Source: Gammaproteobacteria bacterium (GTDB taxonomy: Bacteria > Pseudomonadota > Gammaproteobacteria > Ga0077554 > Ga007554). From it: 64,000 nt of DNA. The notes beneath the pieces were generated by a model that was not told the origin of the DNA, ran no database searches, and was given only the letters and a program-made list of their open reading frames with translations. Both the position numbers and the translations under genes were made by a program. Shown piece after piece: positions 36,098 to 45,344 of the stretch (position 1 is its first letter; each line of letters starts with the position of its first letter). The stretch is from NCBI GenBank assembly GCA_040183005.1, contig JAMPIW010000002.1, positions 434,001 through 498,000 on the forward strand, given 5' to 3'.

Positions 36098-37108
36098 ATG
36101 CTGGAATTCGCCGCACCATCATGGTTCTTCGTCCTGCCCCTGCCGTGGCTGGCATGGATGGGTGCAGCGCGCTTTCGCGGCAGAACCTCTGTATCCTCCA
36201 GGCCCGCCGCCCTCCTTCACAGCCAAGCCGACGTCCTGGCGGAATTAACCGCGCAGCCACTCTCTCGCCGTGCCCACCTGCCCTGGCTGTGGATCGTTGG
36301 CTGCGCCTTGCTGGCCACTGCTCTTGCACGCCCGCAATGGGTGGAGTCTGCACCCAACACCTACAAAGGGCGCGATTTTCTGCTGGCAATTGACGTGTCG
36401 GGTTCAATGCGGGCACAGGATTTTATTGTCGATGAAAAAAACCTGAGCCGCCTCGACATGCTCAAACGTGTGGTCAGTCAGTTTCTCAACGAACGCCATG
36501 GCGACCGCATCGGACTGATTGTGTTCGCCGATGACGCCTATACCCTGGCACCGCTCACCAGTGACATGAATATCGTGCGTGCCTTCCTGGATGAAGTACG
36601 GCACGGCATGGCGGGAGAGAAAACCGCGCTCGGCACGGCGGTGGCGCTCGCAGTCAAGCGTCTGCAAAACGATGCTACACAAGGCGACGTTAAATCACGC
36701 GCACTGATACTGCTTACCGATGGCAGCAATACCGCCGGAACTATCAGCCCAGATGCGGCAGTGCTGCTGGCGAAACAGGAGGGCGTGCGCATCTATACGG
36801 TCGGCATCGGCTCACACCGTCAGGTGCCCTTCCCGCGCGGTACAAAAGAAACACCCGCGATCACCGAAATGCCATTCGACGAAGATCTGTTGAGGCGCAT
36901 GGCGGAACAAACCGGCGGACATTACTATGCTGCCGGCAATACCGAAGAGATGCGACGCATCATCAGCGATATCGAGCAACTGGAAAAAACCGACATCGTT
37001 GACGATGCCGCAACGCTGCGCACCGAATGGTACTGGCTGCCGTTGATCATTGGGCTTGCCCTGTTGCTGATTTATCAGACGCGCAAGCACGCGGAGGTAT
37101 TGCCGTGA
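36098..37108 (+). CDS. VWA-domain membrane protein (BatA-like)
   Basis: The 336-residue protein has membrane helices at the N-terminus (about 6-22 and 62-80) and C-terminus (about 308-328) enclosing a von Willebrand A domain. The MIDAS motif IDVSGSM is intact, with the later Thr/Asp residues in the PLTSD and LLTDGSNT loops. It resembles BatA of the aerotolerance operon and is a MoxR client or partner. It overlaps the next gene by one base (TGATG). Confidence 0.93.
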   Translation: MLEFAAPSWFFVLPLPWLAWMGAARFRGRTSVSSRPAALLHSQADVLAELTAQPLSRRAHLPWLWIVGCALLATALARPQWVESAPNTYKGRDFLLAIDVSGSMRAQDFIVDEKNLSRLDMLKRVVSQFLNERHGDRIGLIVFADDAYTLAPLTSDMNIVRAFLDEVRHGMAGEKTALGTAVALAVKRLQNDATQGDVKSRALILLTDGSNTAGTISPDAAVLLAKQEGVRIYTVGIGSHRQVPFPRGTKETPAITEMPFDEDLLRRMAEQTGGHYYAAGNTEEMRRIISDIEQLEKTDIVDDAATLRTEWYWLPLIIGLALLLIYQTRKHAEVLP

Positions 37109-38877
37109 TGCCGCATCTGGAGTGGCGCGAACCGCTGTGGATGCTGCTAGCGCTCACGCCCTGGCTCATACTGGCATGGGACAAAAAGAGAAATGCCCAG
37201 CAGCAACGCAGGCTGAATGCGTTTGCCGACCCCCATTTATTACCAAGACTATTGGTAGGAAAGACCTCTCGATCAAGATCCGCACCACACTGGGCAATTA
37301 TCCTCGCCTGGACGCTGGCCGCACTGGCGGCGGCAGGGCCTTATTTCCTGCAACAGACGCCACAAACCGAACAACGGCGCGGCATCGACATCGCCGTCAT
37401 CATAGACATCTCGCCCTCGATGACCTCGCCCGATATCGCACCCAGCCGTTTGCAGCGCGCCAAGCTGGAATTGCGCGATTTCGTTAGCCGTCTGCACGGC
37501 GACCGCGTCGCGCTGATCGCCTTTTCGGCAAATGCCTACGTCACCCTGCCGCTCACCCCTGACAAGGACACCTTCCTCCACTTTGCCGACCTGCTCGATC
37601 CTGCCCTGGTAATGAAGCACGGCTCCAATCTGGCGCGCGCGCTGCAAGTAGCGCGACAGACACTGGACGGCGCTTCGCCGCAAGGCCGTGCGATACTGCT
37701 GATCAGCGACGGCGAGGCGCATAATAATCAAACCACGCTGGCCGAGGCAAAAAATCTGCGCGCGGCGGGGATCCCCTTGTTTATCCTCGGTGTTGGCACG
37801 GAAGCAGGCGGGCCAGTGCCGGACGGCAAGGGGCATTTCATGATGCACCCTAAAGGACATGTGCAGCAAGATACTCTCGTAGTGTCGCGTCTGGCGCGTA
37901 AGGAATTGATGGCGCTCGCTGTAAGCACTGGCGGCGGCTATGCCGACCTGAGCAACGATGATGGCGATATCCGCCAATTGATCACAGGGCTGAGCAAGAT
38001 TGAAACCAAAAGCTACCAGCAAGCCAATGAAACGCGGCACGCCTATCAACTTTTCCCGTGGTTGCTTGGAGTGAGCCTGCTGCTGTTCATGTGGTCGGGC
38101 GCGCGCCACCGCATGGATATCCTGGCCGTGCTGATCATCGGGCCGTTAATCGGCGCCCTGCCACAGGACGCACAGGCTTCGCCCTGGCGTGAACAAAGCG
38201 CGCTGGAAGCCTTTACCGCAGGTGACTATGCACGCGCCGCGACCCTATATCGCGGCATCAAAACTTACAACGGACCGATGGGCTTGGGCGCCGTCGCCTA
38301 TCGTCAGCGCGACTGGCAACAGGCCTTGGCTGCATTTAGACAAGCCGCGCGGCTTGCCGCATCAAACGAAGAGCGTGCCAAGGCCGCGTATAATAGCGGC
38401 AATGCGCTGGCGCAACTGGGCCACCTCGATGAAGCCGCCCGCGCCTATGAAACTGCACTGGCGTGGCAAAAAAATTATCCGCGCGCCGCACTCAACCTCA
38501 GCCTCATCAACAAGGAAAAACAGCTACGCACCAGCGGAGGAAAAGTTGGAGATCCACAAAAAAATACCGCGTTGACCCCGGCAAAACAAAGCGATAGGAA
38601 CACAAAAGAAGGGAGTGACGAGTCGACTCGCACCCTAAAGGGCGCAGAAGCAACAGGCGGCGCGGGCCCGCCTGGCTCTACCCCAGCCAACAAACCCGAA
38701 GCCGTCCAGGCCCGCCAGCAAATGCAATCCATCCAGGACAACGCACAGGGATGTGCTAGTGCCGCGAGCGCCGGATGCGCAGAAGCGGCCAACGCACAGG
38801 AATTGCTCAGCAATCGCTTCTCCACTGCGGACAAGGCGGCTGGGATCATAGTGGTAGAGGACGAAAAACCGTGGTAG
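37108..38877 (+). CDS. VWA-domain and TPR protein (BatB/BatC-like fusion)
   Basis: The 589-residue protein has a VWA domain (MIDAS IDISPSM) flanked by membrane helices, then after about residue 345 a TPR region (SALEAFTAGDYARAATLYRG; NSGNALAQLGHLDEAARAYETAL) and a low-complexity tail. It thus combines the roles of BatB and BatC. ATG 37108 is preceded by GGAGG. The end overlaps the BatD gene by seven bases. Confidence 0.92.
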   Translation: MPHLEWREPLWMLLALTPWLILAWDKKRNAQQQRRLNAFADPHLLPRLLVGKTSRSRSAPHWAIILAWTLAALAAAGPYFLQQTPQTEQRRGIDIAVIIDISPSMTSPDIAPSRLQRAKLELRDFVSRLHGDRVALIAFSANAYVTLPLTPDKDTFLHFADLLDPALVMKHGSNLARALQVARQTLDGASPQGRAILLISDGEAHNNQTTLAEAKNLRAAGIPLFILGVGTEAGGPVPDGKGHFMMHPKGHVQQDTLVVSRLARKELMALAVSTGGGYADLSNDDGDIRQLITGLSKIETKSYQQANETRHAYQLFPWLLGVSLLLFMWSGARHRMDILAVLIIGPLIGALPQDAQASPWREQSALEAFTAGDYARAATLYRGIKTYNGPMGLGAVAYRQRDWQQALAAFRQAARLAASNEERAKAAYNSGNALAQLGHLDEAARAYETALAWQKNYPRAALNLSLINKEKQLRTSGGKVGDPQKNTALTPAKQSDRNTKEGSDESTRTLKGAEATGGAGPPGSTPANKPEAVQARQQMQSIQDNAQGCASAASAGCAEAANAQELLSNRFSTADKAAGIIVVEDEKPW

Positions 38878-40481
38878 CGCGCATTGCTTTCATATTGCTC
38901 ACCTTGTGGGCCAGCAACACCTTGGCGGCAACACTGACCGCCAGCGTGGACCGCAAGGAACTGGCCGTAAACGAGCACATCGTGTTCACCCTGTCACTGA
39001 TAAACAGCGATACCCGGCTGCGCGCCGAAGGTATCTCGCCGAATGTCGACCTGAGTGTGCTGACAAAAAACTTCGACCTCGGCACGCCGCGCGCCGACAA
39101 CCGTTTCATCCTTACGCGCGAAGGCGGCAGATCCACCTCCAGCATCACCGTAGAACTGTTCCCCAAACGCCCAGGGGCAGTGACTATCCCGGCCTTCAGC
39201 GTGGACGGCCTGCGCAGTCAGCCTGTCACAATCAAGGCCAGCCCCACCGCCAGCAATACCAACCCCGAAGTATTTATCCGCAGCGGCGTGAACAAAACCA
39301 CGGTGTGGGCACGCGAACAAACCATCGCGCATATTGACCTGTACCACCGCATCAATCTCACCACCGCCAGCCTGGGTGGCGATATAGAAGCCAGCCCGAT
39401 GCGCATTGATCTGATGGAGTACCGCAAACTTCCACAGGCAGAGCGCAAGGAAGAGGTCGCGGGCATAAGTTACAACGTGCAGCGCATCGCCTGGGCGATC
39501 TTCCCTGCACAAAGCGGCGAACTCACGGTGCGCTTGCCCGACGTATGGGCTATCACCGCCAATGGCCGCCGCCTGCGTCTTCCCGGCGGACAGCATCGTC
39601 TACAGGTTAAGGCACTGCCGGCGGGCATACCCGCTGATATCCTGGTCGGCAAACCGGAGATCAGCCAAGCCCCGCTCACCGCCCTGCCGGATGCGAACAG
39701 CCTGACATCGTTGAGCATCACCCTGCGCGCCCCGGTGGGCGCCAATGCGCTGCCTGGCACGCTGCCAGGGTTGGCGGCGCCTGCCCAGGTCAAACTCTAT
39801 CAGGACAACGCCCAGCGGCGGACAGACGAAACCGCCGATGGCCTGACCAATGTCGCCACCTACATACTGTCCGTCACCCCGCTGGCCGCCGGAAATTTCC
39901 GCCTGCCACCAATACGCCTGCGCTATTTCGACCCGCAGCGCGGCGTGATGGATACCGTCGAATCACCGGGACAAACCCTGCTTGTCAACGCCGGCCCAAA
40001 ACCTGTCACACCGGCTGTAGCCGCTCCCGCCTCACGCAGTACCGCGAAAATTCATGACACATCTTCACTGGCATGGCAGATCACAGCGCTGACCTTCGCC
40101 GTGTTATGGCTTGCCACGCTGGGGTTATGGCTACGCGCGCGGCGCACCCCGCCACTGAAAAAGTCCCTGGTTAAAGAGATGCCTGGCGAAACGAAGACAT
40201 TCCGCACTGCACACCCCCTTCAGGCCATCCTGCTCGACGCCTTCGGCGCCCCCTCGCTGGAACAAGGATTGGGTGAATGGGAAGCACGTTTCGGCGTGGA
40301 TCAGGAACTGCGCGAAACAGTGCGTACCGTGCAACGACTCTATTACGGCAAGCAAAAAGTTGATGAAGAAAAACTACGGCCCACCGTACAGGCAGCGGTA
40401 GCCAGAATCCACGCTGGGGCGCCAATTAAACAGGCCATTGCCGACAGATGGTCACCGCAGGCATTTACCAGCCGCGTTTAA
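38871..40481 (+). CDS. BatD-like oxygen-tolerance protein
   Basis: The 536-residue protein has a signal peptide (about 1-18, NTLAATL), a long periplasmic region of beta-sandwich type (LTASVDRKELAVNEHIVFTL, then VDLSVLTKNFDLGT) and a C-terminal membrane helix (about 398-418) before a cytoplasmic tail. This matches BatD. GTG 38871 is chosen because the signal peptide starts there. It is the last member of the MoxR/Bat set. Confidence 0.9.
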   Translation: MVARIAFILLTLWASNTLAATLTASVDRKELAVNEHIVFTLSLINSDTRLRAEGISPNVDLSVLTKNFDLGTPRADNRFILTREGGRSTSSITVELFPKRPGAVTIPAFSVDGLRSQPVTIKASPTASNTNPEVFIRSGVNKTTVWAREQTIAHIDLYHRINLTTASLGGDIEASPMRIDLMEYRKLPQAERKEEVAGISYNVQRIAWAIFPAQSGELTVRLPDVWAITANGRRLRLPGGQHRLQVKALPAGIPADILVGKPEISQAPLTALPDANSLTSLSITLRAPVGANALPGTLPGLAAPAQVKLYQDNAQRRTDETADGLTNVATYILSVTPLAAGNFRLPPIRLRYFDPQRGVMDTVESPGQTLLVNAGPKPVTPAVAAPASRSTAKIHDTSSLAWQITALTFAVLWLATLGLWLRARRTPPLKKSLVKEMPGETKTFRTAHPLQAILLDAFGAPSLEQGLGEWEARFGVDQELRETVRTVQRLYYGKQKVDEEKLRPTVQAAVARIHAGAPIKQAIADRWSPQAFTSRV

Positions 40482-40484
40482 AAC

Positions 40485-41507
40485 ATGAAACTTCTCTCCT
40501 CTTTTTCCGTCAAATTGAGGATGAACACCAAAGGTTGCGCACCAAGCAGGTACTTTATGTCAAAACTGCCACTGACCAGCATCACCCTCCTACTGGTGAT
40601 CTCTGTTGTCGGTTGCAGCATGGTGGCCACAGGTTACAACAACGCCGATTGGTATCTGCGCTACAAGATCAACAACTACACCTCTTTCAACACCACTCAA
40701 AAAGAAACAATCCAGCGCGAAGTCGGTGTTTTCATGAACTGGCATCGCCGCGACATGCTTCCTGAATACATCAAATTTCTCAAAAAAATCGATCAATCAC
40801 TCCAAAATAGCAGAATAGAAAAAGAGCAAATTTTCATACTCAGCGACGAATTGCGCGGCCTCTATCGCATAACGCTGAGGCCTACTATCCATCCTGCCGC
40901 CCACATACTGGCAAATATGAGCAAACCGCAAATTCAGGAATTAGAGGAAAATCTGAAAGAAGAAAATGAAAAATTGAAAGAGGAATCGCTGAATGGAAGC
41001 CGCGACGACCAACTAAGCAGACGCGCCGAAAAAACCATCGACTTCATCGAAGATTTCACGGGAAATCTATCCGGCGAGCAGAAAGAAAAGATCACCCGAA
41101 TGAGCCGCCAACTCCCCTTCGCCGCCCCGGCATTCATGCAAAACCGTGAAAAGAATCAAAGAAAAATCATCGAACTCATACACAACAACGAAGGCGCCGA
41201 AAAAATCGCATCCTTCATCGGCCTATGGATTTCCACACCGGAACACACCCGCACACCGGACGAACAAAAACTCATCAAAGAATTTCAGGATGCCACCAAC
41301 GGAATGATTGCAAATATCTACACAACATTGACCCCGCAGCAAAAACAGCGGTTGCGCGACAAGATTCAGGAGTACACGGCAGACCTGGGGGCATTAACCA
41401 GGAAGTCACAAGTGGCCGCTGACTGGACTGCACCCAGCCTGGCGCTATTCCACATGAATCCAATTGATCTCTCTGGCAGTTTTGCCACCAATAACAGCGC
41501 GTTTTAG
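40485..41507 (+). CDS. DUF6279-like lipoprotein
   Basis: The 340-residue frame begins with a non-signal leader; a better start is ATG 40557, which opens directly on a lipoprotein signal (LLLVISVVGCSM). The mature part is helical and charged (YNNADWYLRYKINNY at the start is the family signature), with a coiled-coil-like stretch rich in Glu/Lys near 150-170. It is probably anchored to a periplasm-facing membrane leaflet. The last 63 bases overlap a convergent gene on the other strand. AT-rich codon use differs from the genes upstream. Confidence 0.75.
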   Translation: MKLLSSFSVKLRMNTKGCAPSRYFMSKLPLTSITLLLVISVVGCSMVATGYNNADWYLRYKINNYTSFNTTQKETIQREVGVFMNWHRRDMLPEYIKFLKKIDQSLQNSRIEKEQIFILSDELRGLYRITLRPTIHPAAHILANMSKPQIQELEENLKEENEKLKEESLNGSRDDQLSRRAEKTIDFIEDFTGNLSGEQKEKITRMSRQLPFAAPAFMQNREKNQRKIIELIHNNEGAEKIASFIGLWISTPEHTRTPDEQKLIKEFQDATNGMIANIYTTLTPQQKQRLRDKIQEYTADLGALTRKSQVAADWTAPSLALFHMNPIDLSGSFATNNSAF

Positions 41508-42218
41508 GCTCGGCGGCATTTCAGCTTCCACCTCCGACAGCGGAATCCTTCCCCCCATAATCTCCGCATTATTCTGCGGGAAACGCGGCTGTTGATTCGG
41601 ATCGGCATAGCCATCGGGATAGGTCGGCTGGTTAGTGGCCATATCGTATTTGTCCGTGGCGCCCACGGTATGCAGAAATTCATGTGCGATAACCACATTA
41701 TTTCTCGACGCCATTTTGTCATCGGCATAGGCGTTCACCACGCCTACCAATGCCTTCTCCAGGCCAAAAGAATGATTAAGAACGTCGTGGGTAGCGGGGT
41801 CGTAATACACCACGAACATGCGGATATCCGGCGCAGGGCCATCATAGTTATCGGCGCGAAATGCCCAGTAACGCATCTTCAAGCTCCACCACATGATGCC
41901 AAGCACATTACCATCACGCGGTGGTTGCGGCGGCAAGACGGCAACCTCGGGCGCCAACTTTATGGTGACGGGATTTCCGAGTTTTAATGAATGGCGCGAC
42001 GCCTCGCTCACCATAAATTCTTCAATGGACTGAAAGGTATCCTGGCGCAACTGGCCGATGTAGCGGGACGATGCGGCACTCGCATCGCCATTGATCGGAT
42101 ACACCACCACCCACAAAGACCGATCCCATTTTGTGGTGCGCAGCTTGTTCAGCCAGGCATTCCCGGCAACGAACAACAGCAGCACGAGCAGAAACGCAAT
42201 CCGCAGTTTTTTGAACAT
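41445..42218 (-). CDS. Putative membrane-anchored zinc metalloprotease-like protein
   Basis: The 257-residue protein has an N-terminal membrane anchor (about 5-22). The motif HEFLHTVGATD (179-189) fits HEXXHXXGXXD, the zinc site of metzincin-like peptidases in which Asp replaces the third His. No known family was recognised for the rest. It lies 170 bases downstream of the propeller gene on the same strand, at the end of the cytochrome cluster, so processing of a cluster protein is conceivable. Its 3' end overlaps the lipoprotein gene. Confidence 0.6.
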   Translation of the reverse strand: MFKKLRIAFLLVLLLFVAGNAWLNKLRTTKWDRSLWVVVYPINGDASAASSRYIGQLRQDTFQSIEEFMVSEASRHSLKLGNPVTIKLAPEVAVLPPQPPRDGNVLGIMWWSLKMRYWAFRADNYDGPAPDIRMFVVYYDPATHDVLNHSFGLEKALVGVVNAYADDKMASRNNVVIAHEFLHTVGATDKYDMATNQPTYPDGYADPNQQPRFPQNNAEIMGGRIPLSEVEAEMPPSLKRAVIGGKTAREINWIHVE

Positions 42219-42388
42219 CCCGTGGGACGCCTTAATAATTTATCGATAGAAAGGATGAACTCCCGCTCCCCACAAGGGAAGTGGCAAGGAGGCGGGTGAT
42301 TTGAACACCCCTCGCCACCACCTGATTGAAGGGAAGGGATTACTTGGAAGACAACGAGGTTATCGGCACTTCGGCGAGCCGCTAAACA

Positions 42389-43696
42389 TTACGCGCCGAG
42401 CAACCTGCCCTCATCGCTATAGAAATGCAGGGCTGGCACCGGCTGAGCTGAGACAGTCACTGTTTCCAACACCTGCTCATCGCCGTCCAGGACAGACAGG
42501 GTGCCTTCGGTGGGATTAGAGACAAACGTGCGCGTGAAGACGCCATCTTGCTCCAGAAACGCGATGGGGCGCCGCCCGCAGTCGGCCACGCCGACGATGA
42601 CTTCCTTGCTCAGCCGCAGCATCGGCAGCGCGGAACTGTCGAATACCAGCAGCGCGTTCATTTTCAGGTTGACCTTCTGCGTCTTGTTGCCGGTGGAGGC
42701 GGTAGTCAAATAGAGTTTCTTGCCATCGGCGGAGAAGCGATAGACACTCGGATAGACATCGACCAAGTCCATCGTCTCGGACACGGCCTTGGTCACCACG
42801 TCGAGCACAGTGATCTTGCCGATCACATGATTTTCATCGCTCTTGCGGTCTGCGCCTTTGCAGACGATGAAACGGCCATCCGGGCTCAGCAGCGCATTGG
42901 TGCTGGTGCCGACGTAAATAGAATCTTCGACGCTATTGGTCAGCGGGTCGATCACCGCGATAGTGCCATAGCCGTTGTTCATGTTGTAGACCTTCCCGGT
43001 CAGCGGTGAATACACCATGCCGTGCGGCGCGGCATTGTTTGGTACGCCGGTGATTCCATTCTTTTCACGCACTGGTTCGCACAGGTTGATGGTAGCGATC
43101 ACCTTGAGATACGTGGCGGCATCCGCCGGGTCATTGCCCACCACGGAAATTGTGCCATCCATCAGATTGCTGACAAAAGCACGCCGCGGCGTTGCGGGTG
43201 CTAAGCTGGAGGGGAAGGTAAACGTTGTCACGTGATGGCCTCGGCCCACGCACAGCGTCGTCAACACCTTGGCAGGCACATCCAGCTTATCCGCCTGGAC
43301 GTCATTTTGGATCACCGTGACGGAGGAGCCGTTCTCGCCGCAATTGAGCGCATCATTACCCGTGTCTTTGTCACCATCGTTGCCCAGCCAAAGCTGCGCC
43401 TTGTCGACATCACGATACATGTGATCAGGCCGGGCAATGGCCGGGAATGTATTCTGGATATAAATCTGTTTGCTCACGGGATCAAGCATCGCCACCTGAT
43501 CGTCTTGCGTGGTATTAATAAAAACGGGCCGGGAGTTGACACTGTCAGCGGTTTCCGTGTCCAGTGCCTTTACCGTTGTTTTTCCCGTTGCGCCATCGTG
43601 CCTGATGACCGAGACCATGCCAATTTGCTCATCACCGGCATAGCACACCAAAGACCAACTGACATCATCAGAGGCGGCAGATAATTTTTCACTCAT
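42389..43696 (-). CDS. YVTN-type beta-propeller protein
   Basis: The 435-residue product shows 40-residue blades of the YVTN/cytochrome-d1-like type (RAFVSNLMDGTISVVGND, GKVYNMNNGYGTIAVIDP, RFIVCKGADRKSDENHVIGKITVLD, RTFVSNPTEGTLSVLDGD). There is no obvious signal peptide at the called start. It lies downstream of the haem-ligation and TPR genes and is likely part of the cytochrome cluster. Cysteines recur in some blades but no CXXCH is present. Confidence 0.75.
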   Translation of the reverse strand: MSEKLSAASDDVSWSLVCYAGDEQIGMVSVIRHDGATGKTTVKALDTETADSVNSRPVFINTTQDDQVAMLDPVSKQIYIQNTFPAIARPDHMYRDVDKAQLWLGNDGDKDTGNDALNCGENGSSVTVIQNDVQADKLDVPAKVLTTLCVGRGHHVTTFTFPSSLAPATPRRAFVSNLMDGTISVVGNDPADAATYLKVIATINLCEPVREKNGITGVPNNAAPHGMVYSPLTGKVYNMNNGYGTIAVIDPLTNSVEDSIYVGTSTNALLSPDGRFIVCKGADRKSDENHVIGKITVLDVVTKAVSETMDLVDVYPSVYRFSADGKKLYLTTASTGNKTQKVNLKMNALLVFDSSALPMLRLSKEVIVGVADCGRRPIAFLEQDGVFTRTFVSNPTEGTLSVLDGDEQVLETVTVSAQPVPALHFYSDEGRLLGA

Positions 43697-43761
43697 TTTT
43701 CTTTTCCAGGCTTAAGATGACTTGTCCGTGAAACACGTGTTTTATTATTGAAAAAAGAACA

Positions 43762-44472
43762 TCACCGCACTGGCGTCACCCGGATTGGTGCGCCCTCTTG
43801 CTGTTTTTGCTCCGGCATATCCACCGCAGGGCTGTTGCGATCAGTCCATTCCTTGCCTTTTCTGGCAAGGAAGTCGGCCTCCTCCTTGGGCAATGGCCCG
43901 CGCGCCAGTGCGTACTCCCATTCTCCCAACGCCGCACGCGCCTTACGCACCAGCGGATCTTCAGGAGGGGAAAGATGGATATAGGTACGCATCGCCCCCA
44001 GCGCACCCCGCAAGTCACCCATTTCCTCCAGGGTAACGGCAAGCCCCCAGTAGGCGTTAGCCTGATAGGGGCGCAAATTGGTCGCCGTGTTAAAAAAACT
44101 CTCGGCCTCTTTGTAGCGTTTCAGCCCGAACAAGGCAAACCCCATATTGACATGGGCATCGACCAGATTTGGTGAGAGCTCCAGGACGCGGTGCAAGGCG
44201 GTTGCGGCGTGTTCATACTGTTTTGCATGCAGCATCACCACCGCCTGCTCGAAGCGCATCTTGATCTGGGCCATGCGCGCCTGCTTTGCATGCTGTTGCG
44301 GATCTTTTTTGGGATCTGCAACCACTTGTGTCTCGCTCATTTTCGCCGGAGGCACGAAAGAGGGATTACGTGTTACACCCGTAATGAGGGCCACCATCCC
44401 CATCACCAGCAGCAATGAGACAACAGATGTCGCAATCTCAGTCGGATCACGTTCAAGAGCAACTGGATTCAT
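43762..44472 (-). CDS. Membrane-anchored TPR protein
   Basis: The 236-residue protein has one N-terminal membrane helix (about 15-34) and then TPRs (FEQAVVMLHAKQYEHAATALHRVLELSP, VNMGFALFGLKRYKEAESFFNTA, YWGLAVTLEEMGDLRGALGAMRTYI). It overlaps the CcsA gene by four bases. By analogy with CcmI, a TPR protein next to a haem ligase could present apocytochromes to it; this is inference from position and fold. Confidence 0.8.
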   Translation of the reverse strand: MNPVALERDPTEIATSVVSLLLVMGMVALITGVTRNPSFVPPAKMSETQVVADPKKDPQQHAKQARMAQIKMRFEQAVVMLHAKQYEHAATALHRVLELSPNLVDAHVNMGFALFGLKRYKEAESFFNTATNLRPYQANAYWGLAVTLEEMGDLRGALGAMRTYIHLSPPEDPLVRKARAALGEWEYALARGPLPKEEADFLARKGKEWTDRNSPAVDMPEQKQQEGAPIRVTPVR

Positions 44473-45344
44473 ATCACGCCCTTATGCGCGGCTTCACTGT
44501 AAAACGGCGTGCCAAAATAGGTAATGAAGGCAAACACGAACACGGCGATGATCGCCATTGCTCCAACACGGATTGGAATGCGGTAGGTCAGGCGCGCGTG
44601 GATGCTTGCGCCGAGCAACAGCCAGTTCAGAAACGACGAGGTTTCCAGCGCGTCCCACGCCCAATACCGCCCCCACGCGTCCTGCGCCCATACCGCACCT
44701 GCGGTGAGCATCAAACTGTGAAAGATGAACGCGAGCAGCATGAAACGCCACGCCAAGCCATCCAACACTTCGTCAGCAGGCATCTGTCGAAACCACCCGG
44801 CAAAGCGCTGGGCGTGGCGCAGCAGAATAACACCGGCTAGCGCCGTGCCCACCAGACTCAATGACAGAAAAATCTTGCCCAGCCCTACATGCGCCCATAA
44901 CCAGTCATTGTGATAGGTGGGAGGCAGCGGCGTATCAATGGGCTGCAAGGCCAACACCCAGCCCCCCAGCACCCCCATCAGCGGCAAAGCCACCACAGCA
45001 CTGGGCCGCAATACCGGCATGCGCCAATAAACGAGCGTAAACACCAGTCCCAGACTGAACAACTGGCTCATCAGTAATTCGAACAAATTGACGAACGGAC
45101 CATGCCCGATACGCACCCAGCGCTCCGCCAGCGCTATCGCGATTAGCGCCACCCCTGTGGCGACAATCACAAGTACCAGCTTTTCGTGCGAACGGCTCAC
45201 CGCCATTGCACCAACCGCTCGCCCTTGGGTTCTGATTACGCCTGCAACGGCAATAAAAGTGGCCAGCCCATAGGCAGTAAGACCCGCCCATAGCCAGGGA
45301 AGCTCCGTGGCCTGGCCAATGACATTTTCGATAATGTCACTCAT
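44469..45344 (-). CDS. ccsA: System II cytochrome c assembly protein CcsA/ResC-like
   Basis: The 291-residue inner-membrane protein has about eight helices and the CcsA-type WWD domain WGRYWAWDALETSSFLNWL near residue 235, with His residues before and after it for haem handling. ATG 45344 is preceded by a strong GGGAGGGG site; the longer frame to 45497 lies inside ResB. It overlaps ResB and the TPR gene by four bases each. With ResB it forms the CcsBA haem export/ligation unit. Confidence 0.9.
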   Translation of the reverse strand: MSDIIENVIGQATELPWLWAGLTAYGLATFIAVAGVIRTQGRAVGAMAVSRSHEKLVLVIVATGVALIAIALAERWVRIGHGPFVNLFELLMSQLFSLGLVFTLVYWRMPVLRPSAVVALPLMGVLGGWVLALQPIDTPLPPTYHNDWLWAHVGLGKIFLSLSLVGTALAGVILLRHAQRFAGWFRQMPADEVLDGLAWRFMLLAFIFHSLMLTAGAVWAQDAWGRYWAWDALETSSFLNWLLLGASIHARLTYRIPIRVGAMAIIAVFVFAFITYFGTPFYSEAAHKGVI

